61,864 nt of DNA from UBA7887 sp964408735 (GTDB taxonomy: Bacteria; Pseudomonadota; Alphaproteobacteria; UBA7887): contig CAYPAX010000014.1 in assembly GCA_964408735.1 (NCBI GenBank), forward strand, positions 1 through 61,864, read 5' to 3'. The notes beneath the pieces are model-generated. The model searched no databases and had not been told where the DNA came from. It worked only from the letters and a program-made list of their open reading frames with translations. This document shows, in pieces, positions 18,551 to 26,270 of the stretch; position 1 is the first letter of the stretch; every line of letters begins with the position of its first letter. Position numbers and translations under genes: made by a program.

Positions 18551-19860
18551 GCGGCGTCGAGGTCGGCATCGGCCTGTTCGTCCTGATGCTGGCCCTGATC
18601 GCCCTGCGCGTGCCGGTGGGCTTGGGGATGCTGATTGCCGGCATGATCGGCTATGCCGCACTCAATGGCTGGTACCCGCTGATCAACTATCTCAAAACGG
18701 CGCCATATTACCGCTTCTCGACCTACGAGCTGTCGGTCATTCCGCTGTTCCTGCTGATGGGACAGTTTGCCACCAAGGCCGGCCTGAGCCGCGCCCTTTT
18801 CGAAACGGCGAACCATTTCCTCGGCCATATGCGCGGCGGTGTCGCCATGGCGGCAGTGGGGGGGTGTGGGGCCTTCGGCGCCATTTGCGGCTCGAGCCTG
18901 GCGACCGCCGCGACCATGGGCCAGGTGGCGCTGCCCGAGATGCGCCGCTACGGCTATTCCGGTGCGCTCGCTACCGGCTCCCTGGCGGCGGGAGGCACCC
19001 TCGGCATTTTGATTCCGCCCTCCGTGGTGCTGGTGATCTACGCCATCCTCACCGAGCAGAGCATCGGCACCATGTTCGTTGCCGCCGTGATTCCCGGCAT
19101 CCTCGCAGCGCTCGGCTACATGCTTGCCATCGCCATCCATGTGCGCCGCCACCCGGACGCAGGCCCGGCCGCGCCGCGCCAGGCACTGTCCCGGGCCAGC
19201 CTGCTCAACGCGCTGGCGGTCGGCGTGATATTCGTCCTCGTCATCGGCGGCATCTATACCGGGCGCTTCACGCCTACCGAGGGCGCGGCGGTCGGCGCTT
19301 TTCTGACAGCCGTGATGGCGTTCGTGGCGGGGCGCATGCGCGCGAAGGGCCTTATCGAGTGCCTGCTTGGCGCTGCGAGCCAAAGCGCCATGATCTTCCT
19401 CATCCTGTTCGGCGCCGAGGTCTTCAATGCCGCCCTGGCGCTCTCGCGCATGCCCCAGGAGGCGGCCGCCGCGGTGGCGGCGTCCGGCTGGTCGCCGATG
19501 CTGGTGCTGGCGGCCATGTTGCTGCTCTACCTGGCTTTCGGCTGCGTCATGGATTCCCTGTCGATGATCCTGCTCACCATCCCGATCTTCTTTCCCGTCA
19601 TCTCGGCGCTGGATTTCGGCATGGGGCCCGAGGAGACGGCGATCTGGTTCGGCGTGCTGGCGCTGATCGTGGTCGAGGTCGGGCTGATCACGCCGCCGGT
19701 CGGGCTCAACGTCTTCATCATCAACGGCCTGGCGCCGGACATCCCGATTACCCAGACCTATCGCGGCGTCCTGCCGTTTCTGGCTTCCGACATCGTGCGC
19801 GTGGTGCTACTGGTCGCCTTTCCCGCCATCACCCTGGCCTTGCCGAGACTGTTGCAATGA
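18547..19860 (+). CDS. dctM: TRAP transporter large permease
   Basis: 437 residues, about 12 TM segments. This is the sodium-coupled large subunit of the transporter. Recognisable DctM blocks are FGAICGSSLATAATMGQVAL, SLAAGGTLGILIPPS and GRFTPTEGAAVGAF. ATGA overlap with both dctQ (18547-18550) and the following FAH-family gene (19857-19860) indicates strict co-translation, so the enzyme probably handles the imported acid. Confidence 0.93.
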   Translation: MSGVEVGIGLFVLMLALIALRVPVGLGMLIAGMIGYAALNGWYPLINYLKTAPYYRFSTYELSVIPLFLLMGQFATKAGLSRALFETANHFLGHMRGGVAMAAVGGCGAFGAICGSSLATAATMGQVALPEMRRYGYSGALATGSLAAGGTLGILIPPSVVLVIYAILTEQSIGTMFVAAVIPGILAALGYMLAIAIHVRRHPDAGPAAPRQALSRASLLNALAVGVIFVLVIGGIYTGRFTPTEGAAVGAFLTAVMAFVAGRMRAKGLIECLLGAASQSAMIFLILFGAEVFNAALALSRMPQEAAAAVAASGWSPMLVLAAMLLLYLAFGCVMDSLSMILLTIPIFFPVISALDFGMGPEETAIWFGVLALIVVEVGLITPPVGLNVFIINGLAPDIPITQTYRGVLPFLASDIVRVVLLVAFPAITLALPRLLQ

Positions 19861-20543
19861 GCGACACCATCATTCCCGCCCCGACGCGCCCCGTGCTCGC
19901 CGTGGCCGGCGATACCCGCGCCTTCCCGATCCGCCACGTCTACTGCGTTGGCCGCAACTACGCCGCCCATGCCCGCGAGATGGGCCACGACCCGGACCGC
20001 GAACCGCCGTTCTTCTTCTCCAAGGCCGCCGACCAGGTGGTGCCGCCGGGCCCGATCCCCTATCCGCCGCGTACCGCGGATCTGCACCACGAGATCGAGC
20101 TGGTTGTGGCGATCGCCGCCGAGGGCAGGGAGGTCACGCCGGACGAGGCACGGGAGATCATCTTCGGCTACGCCATCGGCGTCGACCTCACCCGCCGCGA
20201 CCTGCAAGGCGGCTACAAGAAGATGGGGCGGCCCTGGGACATCGCCAAGCAGTTCAGCGCCGCCGCCCCCTGCGCGCCGCTGCGTACCGTCGCCGACGTA
20301 GGCCATCCGCGCAACGGCGCCATCACCTTCGCGGTCGACGGCGAGCCGCGCCAGGCCGGCGACCTCGCCGACATGATCTGGAGCATCGACGAGCTCATCG
20401 CCGAGCTCTCCACCTACGACACGCTCCGCCCCGGCGACCTCATCTACACCGGCACCCCGGCGGGCGTGGGGGCTATCGCGTCGGGCCAGACGGGCGAAGG
20501 GCATATCGAGGGGGTGGGGGATATTCGGATCGAGGTCACGTGA
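19857..20543 (+). CDS. fumarylacetoacetate hydrolase-family protein
   Basis: 228 residues, a single FAH domain. The metal-binding residues sit in LHHEIELVV (two Glu, near 80) and GVDLTRRDLQ (Asp, near 115), with GTPAGVGAI near 203. Members cleave or hydrate beta-diketo acids such as fumarylpyruvate, acylpyruvates or 2-oxo-hept-3-ene-dioate, and some are oxaloacetate decarboxylases. It is coupled by a four-base overlap to the TRAP permease. Its 3' end overlaps the convergent acetyltransferase by eight bases. Confidence 0.88.
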   Translation: MSDTIIPAPTRPVLAVAGDTRAFPIRHVYCVGRNYAAHAREMGHDPDREPPFFFSKAADQVVPPGPIPYPPRTADLHHEIELVVAIAAEGREVTPDEAREIIFGYAIGVDLTRRDLQGGYKKMGRPWDIAKQFSAAAPCAPLRTVADVGHPRNGAITFAVDGEPRQAGDLADMIWSIDELIAELSTYDTLRPGDLIYTGTPAGVGAIASGQTGEGHIEGVGDIRIEVT

Positions 20544-20985
20544 GCTTGTGCGTGTACTTCATGAATGGGGTCTCGGTACCGATACGGTCATAGAGCTGGC
20601 GAGCGGTCTTATTGAAATGCTGGGTAAGCCAGTAGACCTGGCTGGCGCCGGCGTCTGCTGCCGCCGCGTAGACCGCCTCGATCAGGGCGCGCCCCGCACC
20701 CGCGCCACGCGCCTCCCGCGCGACGAACAGGTCCTGCAGATAGCAGTAGTCGCCGACCGCCCAGGTGGTGCGGTGGAAGAGATAATGCACGATACCGACC
20801 ATGGTTCCGTCCTGCGCCACGGCACAAAGGCCGTTGGGATCCTGGCCGGCGAGCATCAGGCGAGACCACGTGTGGTCGGTGACGCCAGCGGGAAGCGTGG
20901 TCTCATAGAATGTGAGATACCCCAGCCAGAGCGGCTCCCAGGCCTCCCGGTCGGTGCTCGTCAGCATGCGGATTGCGACAGTCAT
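20536..20985 (-). CDS. GNAT-family N-acetyltransferase
   Basis: 149 residues. Acetyl-CoA-binding motif A is seen in LQDLFVAREARGAGAGRAL (residues ~83-101; R/QxxGxG/A type), and motif B in VYWLTQHFNKTARQLYDRIG. The substrate is unknown. The start codon at 20985 has no Shine-Dalgarno of its own. It overlaps the stop of a 13-codon leader ORF with a strong GAGGAG site, so its translation is likely coupled to that leader. Confidence 0.88.
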   Translation of the reverse strand: MTVAIRMLTSTDREAWEPLWLGYLTFYETTLPAGVTDHTWSRLMLAGQDPNGLCAVAQDGTMVGIVHYLFHRTTWAVGDYCYLQDLFVAREARGAGAGRALIEAVYAAAADAGASQVYWLTQHFNKTARQLYDRIGTETPFMKYTHKLT

Positions 20986-21023
20986 GGCACTATGTCGGCG
21001 TGCACGATCAGATTGGCGGTCAT
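20982..21023 (-). CDS. 13-codon leader peptide upstream of the acetyltransferase
   Basis: ATG at 21021-21023 is preceded at six-base spacing by GAGGAG. It encodes MTANLIVHADIVP and stops at TGA overlapping the acetyltransferase ATG (ATGA, 20982-20985). The peptide has no run of a single amino acid that would mark classic attenuation. It could serve translational coupling, or be a remnant of a lost gene start (the sequence faintly recalls amidohydrolase N-termini). The rest of the gap to 21235 holds no convincing gene. Confidence 0.45.
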   Translation of the reverse strand: MTANLIVHADIVP

Positions 21024-21235
21024 GTTCGTCTCCTCGATGCCGGGTGGGGCCGTCAGGTTATAGCAAGGCTCGCTGACAAAGACCCGTTGGATGACCCGAG
21101 GCGGCATTCCTGGCAGGAGCCGCGCAGCGGGGCGCACTCTCGAGCTGCGATTCACGGATTGCGTAACCGCATCGAATGAGGCATCAAAGATTACCGGAGC
21201 CCAAATGCGTTCCCGTTCAATTCCTTGGATAGCGA

Positions 21236-23134
21236 ATGCCAACCAAATCTCGTGGAGTGTCAGTCGTGCAAAAATCCAAAATGGTTCTTTTCGACAACAA
21301 TCCGGGCCGAAATGCGCAAACGGTTGGCATTGCCCGGGAGCTTGGCACGGACATCGAGCTCATTCATGAGCCCTCCGTCGGTGTTGTCGGCAACAAGGGC
21401 GATTCCCAGTGCTATCTCGGCGTAACGCGAAAGGTCGAAGCTATCCACGACTGCCTGCGCCAGCGTATCGGCAGCGGCAGCGATCAAATGCGCCTGCGGC
21501 TGGTGCAGCCCGAATATTCGATCGCGACCTCGGATGGCATGCGCAACGGCACGCGGGAGATGCGCTATTCGCTGATCGGTCGTGAGATCACCCATGACAC
21601 CTTGTGCGAGCATCTGAGCGCCAGCGGCCTGGAGGGAACCATCGCCGTCGTAGCCTGCGACAAGCCGCCCGTCGGCACCCTCGCGGCGTTGCTCGAGCAT
21701 GACCGCCCGGCCATCATCATGTCGGATGGCCCTATTCGTCCCGGCACCGATTCCACCACCCAGGAGCCGATCGACATCATCACGGGCTACCAGGTCGCCG
21801 GCAGCAACGATGAGGCGATGAAGAAGCGCATCGCCTGCGAGGCCTGTCCCGGTTATGGCAGCTGCGGCGGCATGTTCACCTACAACACCATGCAGACCTT
21901 CATCGCGGTCGTCGGCATGCAGCCCTTGCACATGGTCTCGCCGCCGTCGGACGATGCGCGGCGCCTGGAACAGTTTCCCGCCGAGCTCGTGACACATCTG
22001 GGCGCGATGATCGCCGCCGATCTCTCACCGCGGAAGATCGTCAGCCGCGATTCCATTCGCAATGCCATGATCGTGGCGATGGCCGTCGGCGGCTCCACGA
22101 ATGTCCTGCTGCACGGTCCGGAGCTTGCCAGGGCTGCCGGGTTCGGCGACTTCGGCAAGGACATCATGTCGCCGGAGGAATTCAACCACCTGTCGCAGTA
22201 CATCGTTCCGGTCCTTGTCAATGCCCGGCCGTTCGGGCGCTATTCGATGGTCGACATCGACGAAAAGGGCGGGATTCAGGTGATCGTCAAGGAACTGCTC
22301 GATGCCGGTTTGCTGAACGGAGAGACGATGACCTGCACGGGCGAGACCCTGGCAGAGCAGATCGCTCGGCTTGACCCACCCGCACCCGATGGCGATGTCA
22401 TCTATAGTGTGGAAAAGCCCTACAAGCCGACCGGTGGCCTGCGTGTCCTCGGCGGCAATCTTTCACCGGAATTTAGCGCCGTGCTGAAGCTGGCCGGCGT
22501 CGAAGGCGGGCTCGAAGACAATATCTTCGTCGGCAAGGCGCGCGTGTTCGACGCCGAGGCCGACCTCTTGCGTACGCTCGAGAATACCCCCGAAGTATTC
22601 GAGAACCACGACATGGTCATCGTACGCTACGAAGGCCCCAGCGGTGCGCCCGGAATGCCGGAGATGCTCGATTCCACCTCCCGCATCACCACACTGTGCC
22701 GCGAGAAGGGCATGGTCGTAGGGCTCATGACCGACGCCAGGTTCTCTGGCGGCTCGGTCGGACTCGTGATCGGTCATGTCGGCCCGGAAGCAGCATTGGG
22801 CGGCTGGATCGCCTTCGTGGAAGATGGGGACGAGATCGTCGTCGACCTCAATGTCAACGAGCTGAACTGCACGGCGCTATCCGATCCCGCGACGCTGGCG
22901 GCCAGAAAGACTGCCTGGGAGCAGACCGTCGCGGCGAACAGCGGCATGCACCCCTCGGTTGGCGATGCGGACACGCGCCTGCTGAACCGCATGCGCCGCA
23001 GCGCTGTCTCGGCGGTGTTCGGCGCCGGCATGCACCCCGACCGGGTGCTTTGGGTTCCTGAGCCTCGTGAGGCAGCAAAGACGTCCTTCGTGCCCACGAA
23101 CAAGTACCGCGCCGGTGCCGAAAAGGCCTTTTAG
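21236..23134 (+). CDS. IlvD/Edd-family dehydratase, divergent
   Basis: 632 residues. Iron-sulfur dehydratase of dihydroxy-acid or sugar-acid type. Likely cluster ligands are the cysteines of GDSQCYLG (near residue 60), VACDKPPVGT (near 142) and YGSCGGMFTYNTMQ (near 208). The C-terminal LMTDARFSGGSVGLVIGHVG is the conserved IlvD/Edd block. The first cysteine motif differs from the PCN of true IlvD, so a sugar-acid or hydroxyacid dehydratase is more likely than branched-chain synthesis. The start is uncertain: ATG at 21236 is weakly preceded by GGATA, and ATG at 21281 is an alternative. It stands alone, convergent with the acyl-CoA ligase. Confidence 0.82.
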   Translation: MPTKSRGVSVVQKSKMVLFDNNPGRNAQTVGIARELGTDIELIHEPSVGVVGNKGDSQCYLGVTRKVEAIHDCLRQRIGSGSDQMRLRLVQPEYSIATSDGMRNGTREMRYSLIGREITHDTLCEHLSASGLEGTIAVVACDKPPVGTLAALLEHDRPAIIMSDGPIRPGTDSTTQEPIDIITGYQVAGSNDEAMKKRIACEACPGYGSCGGMFTYNTMQTFIAVVGMQPLHMVSPPSDDARRLEQFPAELVTHLGAMIAADLSPRKIVSRDSIRNAMIVAMAVGGSTNVLLHGPELARAAGFGDFGKDIMSPEEFNHLSQYIVPVLVNARPFGRYSMVDIDEKGGIQVIVKELLDAGLLNGETMTCTGETLAEQIARLDPPAPDGDVIYSVEKPYKPTGGLRVLGGNLSPEFSAVLKLAGVEGGLEDNIFVGKARVFDAEADLLRTLENTPEVFENHDMVIVRYEGPSGAPGMPEMLDSTSRITTLCREKGMVVGLMTDARFSGGSVGLVIGHVGPEAALGGWIAFVEDGDEIVVDLNVNELNCTALSDPATLAARKTAWEQTVAANSGMHPSVGDADTRLLNRMRRSAVSAVFGAGMHPDRVLWVPEPREAAKTSFVPTNKYRAGAEKAF

Positions 23135-25067
23135 CGAGGAGGTTTGCGGGCAAATTGGTCGCCGGCCCTGACCGGTTCGCCTAATGCAATCTCCACCACC
23201 CCGTCAATGGCATGATCGGCCATCGCCGCGCGGCAGCGCGCCGCCAGGGCTTCCGCCGTCGCCCCGTCGCCGGCGCTGACGGCGATGCGGGCAAGCGTGC
23301 CGTGCTGTTTGTCGGCAACCACTTCGACTTCGACCGCCTCGCCCGGTTGCGCCTGGGCACCCAGCTCGACCGCCAGCACCCGCTGCGCCGCATCGAGACG
23401 CAAGGTGGGTTTGTGGATCTTGCCGACAGGGGTCAGAGGCATTTCCTCGATGGCGAAGAAGGCGGCCGGATTGGCGGCGCGTTCCTGGATGCGCGGGCGC
23501 ACGAAATCGGCCAGCGCCCCGGCATCGAAATGGGCGCCCGCGCGCATCTGCACATATGCCACGGGCATCTCGCCGACGCGGCGGTCGGGCTGTCCGACGG
23601 CGGCGGCAAGCTCCACGCCGTCGAACTGGTAGAGCACTTCCTCGATCAGCACAGGATCGATGTTGTGGCCGCCGCGAATGATCAGATCCTTGGCCCGGCC
23701 GACATGCCAGAGGTAGCCGTCGGCATCGATACGGGCGAGGTCGCCGGTGTTGAGCCAGTCGCCGTCGATCCAGGCGCCGTCGTTGTGCGCCTTGTCGACA
23801 TAGCCGGCGATCACCTGCGGGCCCTTGACCAGCAGCACGCCGATCTCGTCCGTATCGCAGTCGCGCTGCCAGTTGCCGGATCCGTCGACCTGGGCGATGC
23901 GGGCTTGGGTATAGGGAAAGCGGATGCCGATGGAGCCGTTGCGGTTCTCGCCGGCCAGCGGGTTCATCGACGCGAAACCGTGCACCTCGGTCATGCCCCA
24001 GCCTTCGAGCAGGGGAAAGCCGAACTTGTCCTCTGCCTGCTGCGCCATTTCCGCCGGTACGCTGGCGGCGGCGACGATGCCGCGCTTGACTGTGGCAAGG
24101 TCGATGCCGTCGCTCGGCAGGCTCAGCTGCGCCGACCAGATCGCCGGCACGGCGCCCAACATGGTGGCACCGAAGCGTTCCGCGTTCCTGAGGAAGTCCC
24201 GCACCGCCACCCGGTCGCGCAGGCCGTTGGGGTGTAGGGCCACCGTGGTGCCGCCCTGGATGAGGCCGCCAAGGGTGCCGATGGTGGCGCCGCCGACGTG
24301 GAACAGCGGCGTGCTCAGCATGGCGACGCCGTGCTCAGCATGGCGACGCCGTGCTCGTCAGCGCCCAGCATCATCTCCAGGCAGCGCGATTGCAGCAGTT
24401 GGCCCTGGTGGGTGTGGCGGGCCAGTTTCGGCAGGCCGGTGGTGCCGCCGGTATGGAGATAGGCTGAGATATCCCGCGGTCCCTTGCCGATCGGCCGGTC
24501 GAGGCTGTCGCCGTTCTCCGCCGCCAGGGCGGTTTCCAGGCAAACGACGCCGTCCTCGACATCGCCGTCACCGCCACACTGGATCAGCGTCACGTCCGGC
24601 AGGCGCTGTTTCAGTGCCATGCCCCGGTCCCAGCTGTCGGGACTGACCGAGGGGTGCCAGGCCATCACGACCTTGCTGCCTGCGGCGCGCGCGATGGCCT
24701 CGAGATGGTCGATCTCCAGGAAGGTGTTGACCGGATTGGAGATGCCGGCGCAAGCGGCGCCCCACAAAGCCACCACCGCGTCGATGGTGATCGGCAGTAG
24801 CAGGGTCACCGCATCGTCCGGCCCGACGCCAAGCCTGTTCAACAGGTTGGCCGTGCGGTGCAGTTGGTCGAGATAGCCGGCGAAGGTCATCGCCGCCGGC
24901 GTTTCGTCCGCGGCGCCGGTCTCGAGGCCGTAGAGGGCGACCCGATCGGGATGCTTTCGCGCACTGGCGCGGATCGCCTCGTAGATGGTATCGGCCAGGC
25001 CGAGATGCGCCAGCGGCCGGCTTTCGATGGCCTCGACGTCGGCCAGGTTTCCGATCTGCTCTGTCAT
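23131..25067 (-). pseudogene. acyl-CoA synthetase (fatty/aryl acid ligase), split by a 20-bp duplication
   Basis: Two abutting minus-strand frames encode one ANL ligase. The N-terminal piece (25067-24315) has the ATP-binding loop YLHTGGTTGLPKLARH and reads ...GADEHGVAMLSTASPC before a premature stop. The C-terminal piece (to 23131) begins MLSTPLFHVGGATIGTLGG and has GWGMTEVHGFASMN and the hinge IDADGYLWHVGRAKDLIIRGG. Removing one copy of the 20-bp unit at 24311-24350 joins them into a normal ~640-residue enzyme, including the C-terminal Lys region (PLTPVGKIHKP). It is the last gene of the 28.8-23.1 kb operon. It may be broken in vivo or only in the assembly. Confidence 0.88.
24311..24356. repeat. 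20-bp perfect tandem duplication breaking the acyl-CoA ligase
   Basis: The unit GTGCTCAGCATGGCGACGCC is present at 24311-24330 and again at 24331-24350, followed by GTGCTC. Six-base GTGCTC repeats at the borders provide the microhomology. A 20-base insertion shifts the reading frame by two, and removal restores the ligase. Confidence 0.92.
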
Positions 25068-25080
25068 TCCTATCCTGCCT

Positions 25081-25497
25081 TTAAAGCACTCTCTCCAACG
25101 CCTTTCGCACCTCTTCCGGCACGCCGCAGGCGGCGACGCCGGCTGGGCCTTCGTCGGCGCGCACGGGGACGCGGACTTCGAAGCCTTGCGCCACTTCGCG
25201 CTCGGCGCAGGCGAAGTGGTGCTCGACGCGGAACGCGCGCCCGCGCCATTCGGGGATCGTGGTGGTAACCGTTAGCGCGTCGCCCGGGCGGCCCGGTGAC
25301 ATGAACTGGCAGCCGGTCTCGACCAACGGCGTGCCGATGATGGCAAAGCGTTCCTCGAAGCTCGCGAGCGTCAGCCCGGCGGCGTGGAACATCTGCCAGG
25401 AGGCATTGTCCATCCAACGGTAGAAGTTGGGGTAGAAGATGATGCCGAGGGGGTCGCATTCGCCCCACTCGATGACGTGTTCGGTGACGAAGGCCAT
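25081..25497 (-). CDS. acyl-CoA thioesterase, 4-hydroxybenzoyl-CoA thioesterase (YbgC/FadM) type
   Basis: 138 residues, a single hot-dog fold. The motif WGECDPLGIIFYPNFYRWMD (residues ~11-30) contains the catalytic Asp and the Pro-Leu-Gly turn of 4-hydroxybenzoyl-CoA thioesterases. It probably hydrolyses aryl- or acyl-CoA esters made by neighbouring ligases. The ATG at 25497 lies one base inside the terminal repeat of the palindromic element, so the leader and ribosome-binding site come from that element. It is 13 bases upstream of the split ligase. Confidence 0.85.
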   Translation of the reverse strand: MAFVTEHVIEWGECDPLGIIFYPNFYRWMDNASWQMFHAAGLTLASFEERFAIIGTPLVETGCQFMSPGRPGDALTVTTTIPEWRGRAFRVEHHFACAEREVAQGFEVRVPVRADEGPAGVAACGVPEEVRKALERVL

Positions 25498-25498
25498 T

Positions 25499-25760
25499 AG
25501 AGTGTTCCCGTGTGAGATGGAGTCGGTTTGACCGGCCTCAGCGACGCCCTGGCTAGGCGAGCGTCGCCGCGCGATGTGGTGCCATCGGGCAAGATNNNNN
25601 NNNNNNNNNNNNNNNNNNNCCCGGGCCTGCGGTGGGCCAAGGAGGCCTTTCGGATGCGTCGCGACGCTTGAACGATGCCCCACATCGCCCGACGCGTCGC
25701 TGCTTCCCGAAAGACCACCTTGGCCCATCAAACCGGCTCCATCTCGCACGGAAACACTCT
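25499..25760. repeat. inverted-repeat (MITE- or REP-like) element flanking the assembly gap
   Basis: The outer arms at 25499-25531 and 25728-25760 are 33 bases long and pair with only three mismatches. A second inverted repeat, 25633-25653 with 25707-25727, pairs 19 of 21 bases around GGGCCAAGG. Both sides also carry GCGACGC/GCGTCGC pairs and a CGATG...CATCG mini-hairpin. No transposase frame is visible. The element fills the space between two genes of an operon whose other junctions are 13 bases or less, apart from overlaps. It includes 24 unknown bases, so its true length is not known. No clear target-site duplication is seen. Confidence 0.7.
25596..25619. other. assembly gap (24 N)
   Basis: A run of 24 undetermined bases inside the inverted-repeat element. 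The surrounding palindromes are a plausible reason for the assembly failure. The N count may not reflect the real distance, and genes or repeats could be missing here. Confidence 1.
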
Positions 25761-25764
25761 GAGC

Positions 25765-26268
25765 TCAGCCGCGCTTGTAGAGGCCCATGAGGCTGGCCTT
25801 TTCCAGGGTGTTGAAGTTGAGCATGAAGCCGACCACGGCGGGCATGGTGTCGGCTTCGACCGGCAGTGCTGCCTCCTTCACCGCGAACAGCGTAAACAGG
25901 TAGCGGTGCGGGTGGTCGCCCTCGGGCGGGCAGGGGCCGCCATAGCCCGGGACACCGAAATCCGTTCGCGTCTGCAAGGCACCGGTAGGCAGGGTCCCCG
26001 CCGCGGGATCACCGGCGCCGAGCGCCAGGGACGTCGTCTCGGGCGGGATGTTGACCATCAGCCAGTGCCAGAAGCCGCTGCCGGTCGGTGCGTCCGGGTC
26101 GTAGCAGGTCAGTGCGAAGCTCTTGGTGCCGTCGGGCGCGCCGGACCAGTGCAGCTCGGGCGAGCTATTGCCGCCGGCGCAGCCGAACCCGTAGGTCTCC
26201 GATAGGATATGGGCCTGGTCGAGGTAGTCGCCGTCGGCGAAGCTGGTGCTGGCGAGGGTCAGCGGCAT
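25765..26268 (-). CDS. YbhB/YbcL-family (PEBP, Raf-kinase-inhibitor-like) protein
   Basis: 167 residues. Phosphatidylethanolamine-binding-protein fold with CYDPDAPTGSGFWHWLMVNI (residues ~55-74) and the pocket motif GYGGPCPPEGDHPHRY (near 111-126). There is no signal peptide. Bacterial members have ill-defined ligand-binding roles. It starts two bases after the upstream ligase stop, so it belongs to the same operon. The inverted-repeat element begins a few bases after its stop. Confidence 0.9.
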   Translation of the reverse strand: MPLTLASTSFADGDYLDQAHILSETYGFGCAGGNSSPELHWSGAPDGTKSFALTCYDPDAPTGSGFWHWLMVNIPPETTSLALGAGDPAAGTLPTGALQTRTDFGVPGYGGPCPPEGDHPHRYLFTLFAVKEAALPVEADTMPAVVGFMLNFNTLEKASLMGLYKRG

Positions 26269-26270
26269 GG

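Noticed and set aside
20982..21242. 86-codon minus-strand frame upstream of the acetyltransferase
   Set aside because: Only its last 13 codons have a ribosome-binding site, and the rest shows no coding character, so only the short leader was kept.
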